NCBI GenBank assembly: GCA_018267655.1
Contig: JAFDYB010000057.1
Coordinates: forward strand, 62,001 to 126,000
DNA: 64,000 nucleotides
Direction: 5' to 3'
Source of the DNA: Bacteroidota bacterium
GTDB lineage: Bacteria; Bacteroidota; Bacteroidia; B-17B0; Aurantibacillaceae
The position numbers were made by a program, and so were the translations under genes. Every line of letters starts with the position of its first letter. Position 1 is the stretch's first letter. The notes below the pieces were generated by a model. It was not told the origin of the DNA. It did not search any database and saw only the letters and a list, made by a program, of their open reading frames with translations. Shown here piece by piece: positions 17,925 to 25,289 of this stretch.

Positions 17925-19400
17925 ATGGAAAAAATTATTCTTGTACCGCTATTGTTTATAGCATTTAATTTACAAACATTTGCTCAAGATTGGCAATTAA
18001 CACTAAGCAGCAATGTGTATTATCGCAAATGGAAGCTTACTACTAAAGCACAAAAAGAAGAAGATGTTATTGCAGGTGCATCGGTAGTGCTTTCGCAAAA
18101 TGGCAAAACAATTCAGCAAACAACTACTGATGCTGACGGTCATTTTGTTGTAATAGTTCCGAAAGGTGGCGAATATTTATTAACTGTTTCTTACCAAGGT
18201 TGCAACACAAAATACATGGCTGTAAATACAAATAATGTGCCCGATGATTTTAATCAAAAAAATTGGAAACCTTCTTTTGAAATTACCGGTGGCTTTATTA
18301 TGTGCAAACCCTATCCCGGCATCTCATATAGCTCGCTAACAACGCCACTTGTTAGAGTATCTTTTAATAGCAATAAAAAAGCATTTAAAGACGAAACCGA
18401 AATTACCGAACAAGGGAGTGCGATAGTTGGTAAAATATATGCAGATGAAGATGTATTATTTAAAAAATTCTGCTCAACTAACAAAGCCGGAGACGAAGCT
18501 TTAGCAAAACCAGATTGCCCGCTTGCTAAAAAATTATATAACGAAGCCATTGCTATAATACCAGGTGAAGAATATCCGGTTACACAATTAGCAAAAGTTG
18601 GCGATTGTTTAAAGAATCAAGAAGAAGAGGCTAAAAAAATTGCAGATCAAAAAAAAGCAGCTGATGAAAAAATCGTCGCCGATAAAGCCGCAAAAGAAAA
18701 AGCCGCCGCCGATAAAGCCGAAGCTGATAAAGCAGCTAAGCAAAAGGCTGATGATGAAAAAGCAGCTAAGCAAAAAGCAGCTGATGAAAAAATTGCCGCC
18801 GATAAAGCCGCAAAAGAAAAGGCTGCCGCCGATAAAGCCGAAGCTGATAAAGTAGCAAAACAAAAAGCTGATGACGAAAAAGCAGCGAAGCAAAAAGCAG
18901 CTGACGAAAAAATTGCCGCCGATAAAGCCGCAAAAGAAAAGGCCGCCGCCGATAAAGCCGAAGCTGATAAAGTAGCAAAACAAAAAGCAGCTGATGAAAA
19001 AGCAGCGAAACAAAAAGCAGCTGATGAACAAAAAGCAGCCGACAAAGCCGCAAAAGAAAAGGCTGCTGCTGATAAAATGGCAAAGCAAAAATCTGAAGAG
19101 CAAAATAAAAGTAACAAAGGAAAAATGCCAGATAATTCCAAGGAAGTTACACCTATAACTCATCAAACTGACAATGAAAGTAGCCAAGGAGATATGGATA
19201 AAGGCGATAGTAAATACCATATACCGCAAGTGCTTGGTGCAAATGTTTATAAAGAAAAAATTAAAAGAGGAGATGAATTGTTTAAAATGAAACGTTATTT
19301 AGAGGCCAAGGGCGCTTACCAAGAAGCTTTAAAAGCAAAAGTAAAAGACATATATGCTACAAATAAAATAACAGAATGTGATAATTTAATTAAACGGTGA
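17925..19400 (+). CDS. Secreted protein with carboxypeptidase-regulatory-like domain and Lys/Ala repeat coiled coil
   Basis: 491 residues with signal peptide (ILVPLLFIAFNLQTFAQ). Residues ~40-95 form a CarboxypepD_reg-like beta-sandwich (EEDVIAGASVVLSQNGKTI ... VPKGGEYLLTVSYQGC). Residues ~235-395 are a low-complexity TolA-like helix of Lys/Ala/Asp/Glu built from a 40-residue repeat. The end (YKEKIKRGDELFKMKRYLEAKGAYQEALKAK) is a single TPR-like helix pair. It may span the periplasm between envelope layers, as TolA-like rods do (inference). It starts on the base after the mtaB stop. Confidence 0.75.
   Translation: MEKIILVPLLFIAFNLQTFAQDWQLTLSSNVYYRKWKLTTKAQKEEDVIAGASVVLSQNGKTIQQTTTDADGHFVVIVPKGGEYLLTVSYQGCNTKYMAVNTNNVPDDFNQKNWKPSFEITGGFIMCKPYPGISYSSLTTPLVRVSFNSNKKAFKDETEITEQGSAIVGKIYADEDVLFKKFCSTNKAGDEALAKPDCPLAKKLYNEAIAIIPGEEYPVTQLAKVGDCLKNQEEEAKKIADQKKAADEKIVADKAAKEKAAADKAEADKAAKQKADDEKAAKQKAADEKIAADKAAKEKAAADKAEADKVAKQKADDEKAAKQKAADEKIAADKAAKEKAAADKAEADKVAKQKAADEKAAKQKAADEQKAADKAAKEKAAADKMAKQKSEEQNKSNKGKMPDNSKEVTPITHQTDNESSQGDMDKGDSKYHIPQVLGANVYKEKIKRGDELFKMKRYLEAKGAYQEALKAKVKDIYATNKITECDNLIKR
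18661..19080 (+). repeat. 120-bp tandem repeat inside the Lys/Ala-rich gene
   Basis: The sequence repeats with an exact 120-base (40-residue) period beginning at 18661, 18781 and 18901, with a partial, diverged fourth unit at 19021. Copies differ at scattered, mostly third-codon positions (for example ATCGTC versus ATTGCC), so the reading frame and residue pattern are kept. Nested shorter units (AADKAAKEKAA, ADEKAAKQKA) lie inside. Confidence 0.9.
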
Positions 19401-19560
19401 CACTGTCCCTTAAAGTGTGTAAACTAAAAAAATTATAATTATGTTAAATCCCTCGTAATCTAATCTGCCATTCTTCTTTTCTGCTTCTACAAAAAAACTC
19501 AAAGACACGCTTTAGCTTAGACTCGTCTTTTATTTGCATCGAGTTTAAAAAAATGTTTAA
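19401..19560. mobile_element. Possible end of a decayed insertion sequence
   Basis: Directly after the preceding stop is CACTGTCCCTTAAAGTGTG followed by TAAACT, which resembles the terminal inverted repeats of IS256-like elements as I remember them. Just inside, the minus strand reads an in-frame tail ...KLKRVFEFFCRSRKEEWQI then RLRGI and a stop (stop at about 19447), as expected for a transposase C-terminus beside its element end. Only this fragment is present, and the same bases are also open on the plus strand for ~70 codons (to about 19652), so the call is weak. The remainder to 19751 holds nothing recognisable. Confidence 0.25.
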
Positions 19561-19751
19561 ACTTTTTTAGGACGAGACAATATCCATTTGGCAATTGTAA
19601 TTCGCAACACTCCAAAACTTCAAATAGAAATTAGCGATCTGTTAGCTAAGTAAAATCGTATGCTCTCCTCTATATTTTACACAACAGCCTTGCGCTTGAG
19701 TAATTTTGCACCTTTAGAAAAAATATATTTGTACTTGGCATCATAACAGTT

Positions 19752-20240
19752 CTAGTAGTTCAATTCTTTTTTTACCTGTTTTACTATTTCAAATACTGCA
19801 GGGCAAACCAAGGTATTATGATAAGTTAAATTTAAAATTTGATTTATATTTTTGCGGTTGGTATGCGGATATTCCCGGCACGCATTTGGTCTATCGTTAT
19901 AAACACTGCAAGTATTGTCGGCATTTAAAAAAGCGCAAGGACTTTCTTTTAACACATAATCATTGTCTTCATCTATTTTTAAATATTTTTCAGTAAACTG
20001 TCCGGGCTTTAATTTTAAAGCAATGCTTATGCGGGCAATGTCTTTATCTTTAAATATAGGCGAGGTGGTTTTACAACAATTAGCACAAGTTAAACAATCT
20101 ATTTTTTCAAACGCTTCGTTATGCGCCTTGTGGAATAAAGCATCTATATTTTTAATCTTTTTAGCCTTTAAAAACTTAAAAAAAGATGTGTTTTCTTTTT
20201 TTGAAGACTTGCTGAGTTGTTTATACTTTTCTATATCCAA
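19752..20240 (-). CDS. YkgJ-type CxxCxxCC cluster protein
   Basis: 162 residues with the family signature: DCLTCANCC (Cys 49, 52, 55, 56), then SPCAFLNADNTCSVYNDRPNACREYPH. The eight conserved cysteines probably bind a Zn or Fe-S centre (family expectation; role undefined). The start is TTG at 20240, a few bases beyond the THX terminator, so expression would need read-through or a promoter overlapping that hairpin. No ATG is available in frame before the conserved region. Confidence 0.85.
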   Translation of the reverse strand: MDIEKYKQLSKSSKKENTSFFKFLKAKKIKNIDALFHKAHNEAFEKIDCLTCANCCKTTSPIFKDKDIARISIALKLKPGQFTEKYLKIDEDNDYVLKESPCAFLNADNTCSVYNDRPNACREYPHTNRKNINQILNLTYHNTLVCPAVFEIVKQVKKELNY

Positions 20241-20246
20241 TGTGAA

Positions 20247-20272
20247 AATAAAAAAGCGGGTATTACCCGCTA
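20247..20272 (-). terminator. Intrinsic terminator after ribosomal protein THX gene
   Basis: On the minus strand AGCGGGTA/TACCCGCT forms a compact stem followed by TTTTTTATTTT, starting 5 bases after the THX stop. Confidence 0.85.
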
Positions 20273-20276
20273 AAAA

Positions 20277-20420
20277 TTACTTTGCTTTTTTTGCTGCTTT
20301 TTTAGGAGCAGCAGCCTTTTTAGTAACTACTGCTTTTTTTTTCTTTTTAGCAGGACGTAAAACTCCACTGGTACCAATGTGAATTTTTCCTTTTTTTGAA
20401 CGTTTGTCACCTTTTCCCAT
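20277..20420 (-). CDS. 30S ribosomal protein THX (bS31)
   Basis: A 47-residue protein: MGKGDKRSKKGKIHIGTSGV then LRPAKKKKKAVVTKKAAAPK and KAAKKAK. The GKGDxxxxxGKIxxGxxGxxRP core is the THX signature, a small basic peptide in the head of the 30S subunit found in Thermus and in many Bacteroidota. The Lys/Ala-rich extension resembles the tails on other proteins here, such as topoisomerase I. It has its own terminator. Confidence 0.92.
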   Translation of the reverse strand: MGKGDKRSKKGKIHIGTSGVLRPAKKKKKAVVTKKAAAPKKAAKKAK

Positions 20421-20559
20421 ATTTAAATTATTTATGGGATAAATGTAAAAATAATTACAAAATGTAGGGCATATTTTTTTATTTTTTTACCAAGACAGTA
20501 TAGTAGAAATTATACGAAAAACAAAAGCATAATAAAGCAAATTTTGTTTTTCAAATTAA

Positions 20560-21162
20560 TTATTTGCCAAAAATAAGTTGATCAAGTTTCCAAGTAAGAA
20601 TACCGAATCCTGCCCCTATAACTGCGCCAGCCAATACGTCTGTGGGGTAATGCATTCCTAATCGCATTCTTGAGTAGCCTACAAAACCCGCATATAAGTA
20701 CGCCGGTACTGCTACGTACCATTTTTTATAACTTAGTGATAATGTGGTTGCAGTAGCAAAAGCAGCGGTGGTATGTCCGCTCGGAAAAGAATATGGGCCT
20801 GCATCATCTCTTTTTACTATTTCATTTGCATAAGTAACAAATGGCCGAGGCCTGTCAACAATTAATTTTAATCCGGTAGCGGTAATCATTGCTAAGCCAA
20901 TACCTATTGCACTTTTGTAAGCGTTTCGCATCATTGTTTGGTCTTTTTTTAAATAGCCATTTAACCAAGTGCTTCCAACAGAGGTCGGCATAATTGGATA
21001 AATTGAAAAAGAAAGTCCTCTCATTGCATTGTCCCAATTGGGATTGTGGCCGGCATTAATATCCTGTAAAAGAATAAAATCAGTATTTTTTGGGGCAGAA
21101 GAAAATGCAGTACAAGCAAAGAATAGAAAAACTAAAATACTATTTCTACAAAAATATATCAT
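20560..21162 (-). CDS. PAP2 superfamily phosphatase (membrane-associated)
   Basis: 200 residues with signal peptide (SILVFLFFACTAFS) and the three acid-phosphatase motifs: KLIVDRPRP, PSGHTTAAFA and SRMRLGMHYPTDVLAGAVIG. The conserved His in PSGH and the Arg/His of the third motif are present. Such enzymes remove phosphate from lipid phosphates, for example undecaprenyl pyrophosphate or phosphatidate, at the periplasmic face. Substrate unknown. The ATG overlaps the stop of the upstream nupC-like gene by 4 bases (ATGA), so the two are co-transcribed. Confidence 0.92.
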   Translation of the reverse strand: MIYFCRNSILVFLFFACTAFSSAPKNTDFILLQDINAGHNPNWDNAMRGLSFSIYPIMPTSVGSTWLNGYLKKDQTMMRNAYKSAIGIGLAMITATGLKLIVDRPRPFVTYANEIVKRDDAGPYSFPSGHTTAAFATATTLSLSYKKWYVAVPAYLYAGFVGYSRMRLGMHYPTDVLAGAVIGAGFGILTWKLDQLIFGK

Positions 21163-22391
21163 ATTATCATTCCTGCTATAGTGGCAGACAGGTAACTTGC
21201 CAGCGTGCCGCTTATAAGTGCCCTTATGCCTAATTTAGCTAAATCTGCTCTGCGTTCGGGTACCAGCGCCCCTATCCCACCTATTTGCATTCCAACACTA
21301 CTAAAATTTGCAAATCCGCAAATAGCAAAACTTGCTATGGCAAGTCCTTTGTCACTTAACGGGTGTGCAAGCTTGTGGGTTAATGTATCAAATGCAATAA
21401 ATTCATTAATGGTAAGTTTTTGTCCCATAAGTGTTGCTACTTGTTCTACATCTTGCGATGGAACGCCCATACACCAGGCTAAAGGGTAAAATAATTTACC
21501 AAAAATATAATCGAGCGAAAGGCCGGTGTAACACTTTCCTAAAAGATAATTTAAAAGAGTAATTAAGCCAATAAACCCAATTAGCATTGCAATCACATTA
21601 ATTGAAATTTTCATTCCATCGCCTGCACCGTGCGAAATTGCATCAATTAAATTAGTGTGTTCTTTTTTTATTTCCAGTTTTACGGTTCCTTTTGTAACGG
21701 GCTCTTGTGTTTCGGGCATAATTATTTTGCTTATAACAATTGCAGCCGGCGCAGCCATTAGGCTGGCGGCGAGCAAGTATTCGGCGCGAGCGCCCATATT
21801 TACATACACAATTAATATTCCCCCTGCTATGCAAGCCATACTACCGGCCATACTTGTTAGCAATTCAGAATTTGTCATGCTCGATAGATATGGCCTAATC
21901 ATTACTTGAGCTTCAACTTGTCCAACAAAAGCGCTTGCAATGTTGCTTAATGCTTCGGCTCCGCTTGCGCGCATAACAAAATTCATAGCTTTTGCTATAA
22001 CAGCAACAATGCGCTGCATTATTCCAAGCTGATATAAAATAGCTACTAAAACACATACTAAAATTATTGTGGCAGTAACACTAAACGCAAATACAAAAGT
22101 ATGCTCTAAACCAAATGCACTTGCCGAGCCATTATGAGTGTCAACCATTATGCCGCCATATACAAAAGAAGCGCCTTGGGTAGCAAAGTGTTCTATTTTA
22201 CTCATGCCTTTACCTATAAGTGCAAAAAAATCGGTGATAAATTTTACTTTTAAAACTAATAGCGCAATTACAATTTGTAAAGCAATACCACTTATTACAA
22301 GACGGTAATTAATTGCCTTTCTGTTGTTTGAAAGTAAAAAAGCAATGCAAAAAATTAAAACTATGCCTATAATGCCGCTAAAACGTTCCAT
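21159..22391 (-). CDS. NupC/CNT-family nucleoside transporter
   Basis: 410 residues with 9-10 membrane helices, the size of concentrative nucleoside transporters. Family segments are visible: SGAEALSNIASAFVGQVEAQVMIRPYL (the EAxxxI/QxE substrate loop), MTNSELLTSMAGSMACIAGGILI, and GQKLTINEFIAFDTL ... ICGFANFSSVGMQIGGIGALVPERR. It imports nucleosides with H+ or Na+. Coupled by overlap to the PAP2 phosphatase downstream; whether the two share a pathway is unclear. Start ATG at 22391. Confidence 0.95.
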   Translation of the reverse strand: MERFSGIIGIVLIFCIAFLLSNNRKAINYRLVISGIALQIVIALLVLKVKFITDFFALIGKGMSKIEHFATQGASFVYGGIMVDTHNGSASAFGLEHTFVFAFSVTATIILVCVLVAILYQLGIMQRIVAVIAKAMNFVMRASGAEALSNIASAFVGQVEAQVMIRPYLSSMTNSELLTSMAGSMACIAGGILIVYVNMGARAEYLLAASLMAAPAAIVISKIIMPETQEPVTKGTVKLEIKKEHTNLIDAISHGAGDGMKISINVIAMLIGFIGLITLLNYLLGKCYTGLSLDYIFGKLFYPLAWCMGVPSQDVEQVATLMGQKLTINEFIAFDTLTHKLAHPLSDKGLAIASFAICGFANFSSVGMQIGGIGALVPERRADLAKLGIRALISGTLASYLSATIAGMII

Positions 22392-22535
22392 ATTTTAATT
22401 GCAAGGTAAGTAAAAAATATTGTAACTAATATACAATCTAATAATTATAAAAGTATAAAAATGGCTTACTAAAAAATAAAAACACAGAGAATGTATATTA
22501 TGTTCTGTGAATATTAACATATAAAAAATATACGT

Positions 22536-23393
22536 ATGAAAACTACAACATTTTTCTTAATAATTATAGATGTATTAATCCATTCGCAAATTTTTGCGCT
22601 AAAAAAAAACGTAACACTATTAAAAGCTATCAACGATAAACAAATAAGCATTAAAGCAAACTCTTTGGGTGGATATAAAGGAGATTGCGTTCACATAGAA
22701 CTTAAAAATTTATCGCCAGATTCATTAGAAATCATAATAGAGTCGGGCACCACAATGGTCTCAGAAAATGTAATATACCAAGATATTTTAATAACCAAAC
22801 AAGAAAATATTTCACTAAAGTCATTCGAAACAAAAGCTGCCTCGTTAACCGGCTTTTGTTGCAGAGCAAAGAAATGCGGCCCTCAAAAGGGAAATAAATT
22901 TAAGCCAATGCCTGCCCGTAAGCCTGAATTAAAGTTATTGGCAAGTTATATTAGCAAAGCAAAATACTCAAATGATGTTATTCAAAATGCAATATGGGCA
23001 GTTAGTGACAGTTTTAATACAGCGCTAGTTATTGACCCAAAAGATTCGCTGGTAAAAAAGCTACGCTCGTATGTTTGTAAATTAAAAAATGAAATTGAAC
23101 CTTGGTATGAAATTACTTCGAAAACACTTGTATATTTAGGCGGTAGTATGCAAAATTTTAATTTGCAACTAAGCGGTATTTTGCCTTATGTAAACCCAAA
23201 ATATCAATACGCTTATTTAGAAATTATTAACGAAAAAGGTAAAAAAATAGGTATATGTGTTGGTGATTGGCTACAAGAAGGAGCTCATAATTACCAAATA
23301 AACATACCCGTTGCCGGCCTGCCCGATGGAAAATATCAAGTTACACTATCCGCTAACAATACTATTATTGCCAGTCGCGAATTTAAGCTCTAA
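22536..23393 (+). CDS. Secreted protein, unrecognised; faint thioester-domain-like motifs
   Basis: 285 residues with a signal peptide (TTFFLIIIDVLIHSQIFA). Nothing I can name with confidence. Visible features: a Cys-rich segment at ~108-117 (GFCCRAKKCGPQKGN), a motif VIQNAIWAVSDSFN at ~150-163, and a C-terminal ~80-residue beta-rich module (LPYVNPKYQYAYLEIINEKGKK ... LPDGKYQVTLSANNTIIASREF). The pairing of an aromatic-Cys motif with a Q-x-A-I-W motif is reminiscent of thioester domains of surface adhesins, but the match is partial. It stands alone between nupC and a TPR gene. Confidence 0.6.
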   Translation: MKTTTFFLIIIDVLIHSQIFALKKNVTLLKAINDKQISIKANSLGGYKGDCVHIELKNLSPDSLEIIIESGTTMVSENVIYQDILITKQENISLKSFETKAASLTGFCCRAKKCGPQKGNKFKPMPARKPELKLLASYISKAKYSNDVIQNAIWAVSDSFNTALVIDPKDSLVKKLRSYVCKLKNEIEPWYEITSKTLVYLGGSMQNFNLQLSGILPYVNPKYQYAYLEIINEKGKKIGICVGDWLQEGAHNYQINIPVAGLPDGKYQVTLSANNTIIASREFKL

Positions 23394-23421
23394 TTTGCTT
23401 GTTAAATTTTGTTTTTCATAA

Positions 23422-23451
23422 TTTGATTGTAAATTAAAAAAACTAAATTTG
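23422..23451 (+). promoter_or_regulatory. Promoter of TPR gene, probably giving a leaderless transcript
   Basis: TTTG (23422-23425) and TAAATTTG (23444-23451) are 18 bases apart. The ATG begins at 23456, only 4 bases after the box, where transcription itself would be expected to start. Confidence 0.5.
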
Positions 23452-23455
23452 ATTG

Positions 23456-25273
23456 ATGCTGCGATATAAACTTTTTTTTGTTTGTTTTTTATACACTACT
23501 TTTCTTCTTTCACAAACTAATCAAAAAGAAAAATTAGCTATTCAGTATTTTGAAAACAAAGAGTTTGATAAGGCAAATGCCTATTTTGATGATTTATTTG
23601 ACAAGGCACCAAATTTATGGTTCGCTTACTATTATAAAAGCTTAATAAGCGTCAAAGATTTTTCTAAAGCTGAAAAAATAACTAAAAAACAACTAAAAAG
23701 TAATAAAACGGATACTAGATATTATGTGTTTTTAGGAAGAATTTATAAATTCCAAAACGAAGAAAAAAAAGAAGCAGAATGTTATGACAAAGCCATAAAA
23801 GAATTATTGCCGGTGCAACCATACATACAAAATTTAGCAAACGTTTTTATTGAAGATCAATTATTTGATCGTGCAATTGAAACATATATTAAGGCAAAAA
23901 AAACAAATCCTAACTATCCCTATTTTTATGAAATAGCTGATGTATATAAACGAAAGGGTGATATTAAAGCGATGATTAATGAATACCTCAATGCACTTGA
24001 ATTTCGAGAAAGTGAGTTATATACAGTTCAGGCAAATTTGCAAAATAATTTAGGTTATGATGATGATAACGCCGGATTAAAAAACCCTATTTTAAAACAA
24101 GAGCTATTAAAGAGGATACAAAAATCGCCTGATAAAATTGTACTTAGCGAATTTTTAATTTTTATTCAAAAACAACAAAACGATTTTGAAGGAGCTTTTA
24201 CTCAATCAAAAGCACTTGATAAACGATTAAAAGAAGACGGCAGGCGTATTTACGACTTGGCAAAAATTTGTGTAAGTAATGCCAATTGGGATATTGCTAC
24301 TCGCTGTTTTAACTATATAGTTGATAAAGGTGCCAACTATCCGTTTTATGATATTGCAATTATAGATGGAATAAACGCAGAGTTTTATGCACTTACAAAA
24401 AAAACAGGTCAAAACCTTAAAGACTTACAAGCTTTAGAATTAAAGTATAATAAGGCTATTGAAAAATATGCAGAAACAACTCTTTCACTTGCTTTAATAA
24501 AAAACTTAACATTACTTCAAGCATATTATCTCAATAAATCTGACATTGCAATTACGCTTTTGCAAAAAGCTATAAATAGCGCAGGGCTAGAGCCAATAAC
24601 AAAAGCTGAATTTAAGTTACAATTAGCAGGTATTTACACACTGAAAAATGAAATATGGGATGCTTCATTGCTATACTCGCAAGTTGAAAAAGATTTTAAA
24701 TATGAAGCTATTGGGCAAGATGCAAAATTTAAAAATGCAAAACTTAGTTTTTATGCAGGCGATTTTAAATGGGCTAAAGCCCAAGCCGATATTTTAAAAG
24801 GAGCCGCTTCAAAATTAATTTCAAATGATGCCATGGAGCTTAGCTTAACAATTAGTGACGCTATTGGTGTTGACACAAATGCTGTACCGCTAATGCGCTT
24901 TGCAAAGGCAGATTTGTTATTTTTACAGCATAAATACAACGATGCAATTTTGCAATTAGACAGTATAAATATTTTATTTGCAACACATACTTTAGCCGAT
25001 GATATTTATTTTAAGAAAGCTCAAATTTATTATGAAATGGGCGATTATATGAAAGTTGAAGATATGTACAAAAACATATTGCAGTATTTTCCTGATGATT
25101 TATACGGTGATGATGCTCAATATAAATTAGCACAACTATATCAGCAAACGGGGCAAATTGAAAAAGCTAAACAAGCCTATCAAGATGTTTTAACAAAATA
25201 TCCTGGAAGTATTTACTCGGTTGAAGCCCGAAAAAATTATCGAGCGTTGAGGGGCGATTCCGTGACGCAGTAA
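23456..25273 (+). CDS. Secreted tetratricopeptide-repeat protein
   Basis: 605 residues from ATG 23456 (the TTG one codon earlier is ignored). Signal peptide LFFVCFLYTTFLLSQ. TPR units run along most of the chain: AIQYFENKEFDKANAYFDDL, ECYDKAIKEL, AIETYIKAKKTNPNYPYFYE, and near the C-terminus DIYFKKAQIYYEMGDYMKVE and AQYKLAQLYQQTGQIEKAKQ. The last pair resembles the YbgF/BamD-type TPR ending YPGSIYSVEARKNYR. Presumably a periplasmic or outer-membrane scaffold; partners are unknown. It converges on the SpoIIE gene with 16 bases between. Confidence 0.85.
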   Translation: MLRYKLFFVCFLYTTFLLSQTNQKEKLAIQYFENKEFDKANAYFDDLFDKAPNLWFAYYYKSLISVKDFSKAEKITKKQLKSNKTDTRYYVFLGRIYKFQNEEKKEAECYDKAIKELLPVQPYIQNLANVFIEDQLFDRAIETYIKAKKTNPNYPYFYEIADVYKRKGDIKAMINEYLNALEFRESELYTVQANLQNNLGYDDDNAGLKNPILKQELLKRIQKSPDKIVLSEFLIFIQKQQNDFEGAFTQSKALDKRLKEDGRRIYDLAKICVSNANWDIATRCFNYIVDKGANYPFYDIAIIDGINAEFYALTKKTGQNLKDLQALELKYNKAIEKYAETTLSLALIKNLTLLQAYYLNKSDIAITLLQKAINSAGLEPITKAEFKLQLAGIYTLKNEIWDASLLYSQVEKDFKYEAIGQDAKFKNAKLSFYAGDFKWAKAQADILKGAASKLISNDAMELSLTISDAIGVDTNAVPLMRFAKADLLFLQHKYNDAILQLDSINILFATHTLADDIYFKKAQIYYEMGDYMKVEDMYKNILQYFPDDLYGDDAQYKLAQLYQQTGQIEKAKQAYQDVLTKYPGSIYSVEARKNYRALRGDSVTQ

Positions 25274-25289
25274 ATAGTGCTAAATAGGA

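Noticed and set aside
18609..19229. Long minus-strand open frames (up to 206 residues) opposite the Lys/Ala repeats, and similar frames on both strands at 18640-19141
   Set aside because: They mirror the low-complexity GAT-AAA-GCC repeat; the translations are Phe/Leu/Ser/Ala runs without a start context or domain.
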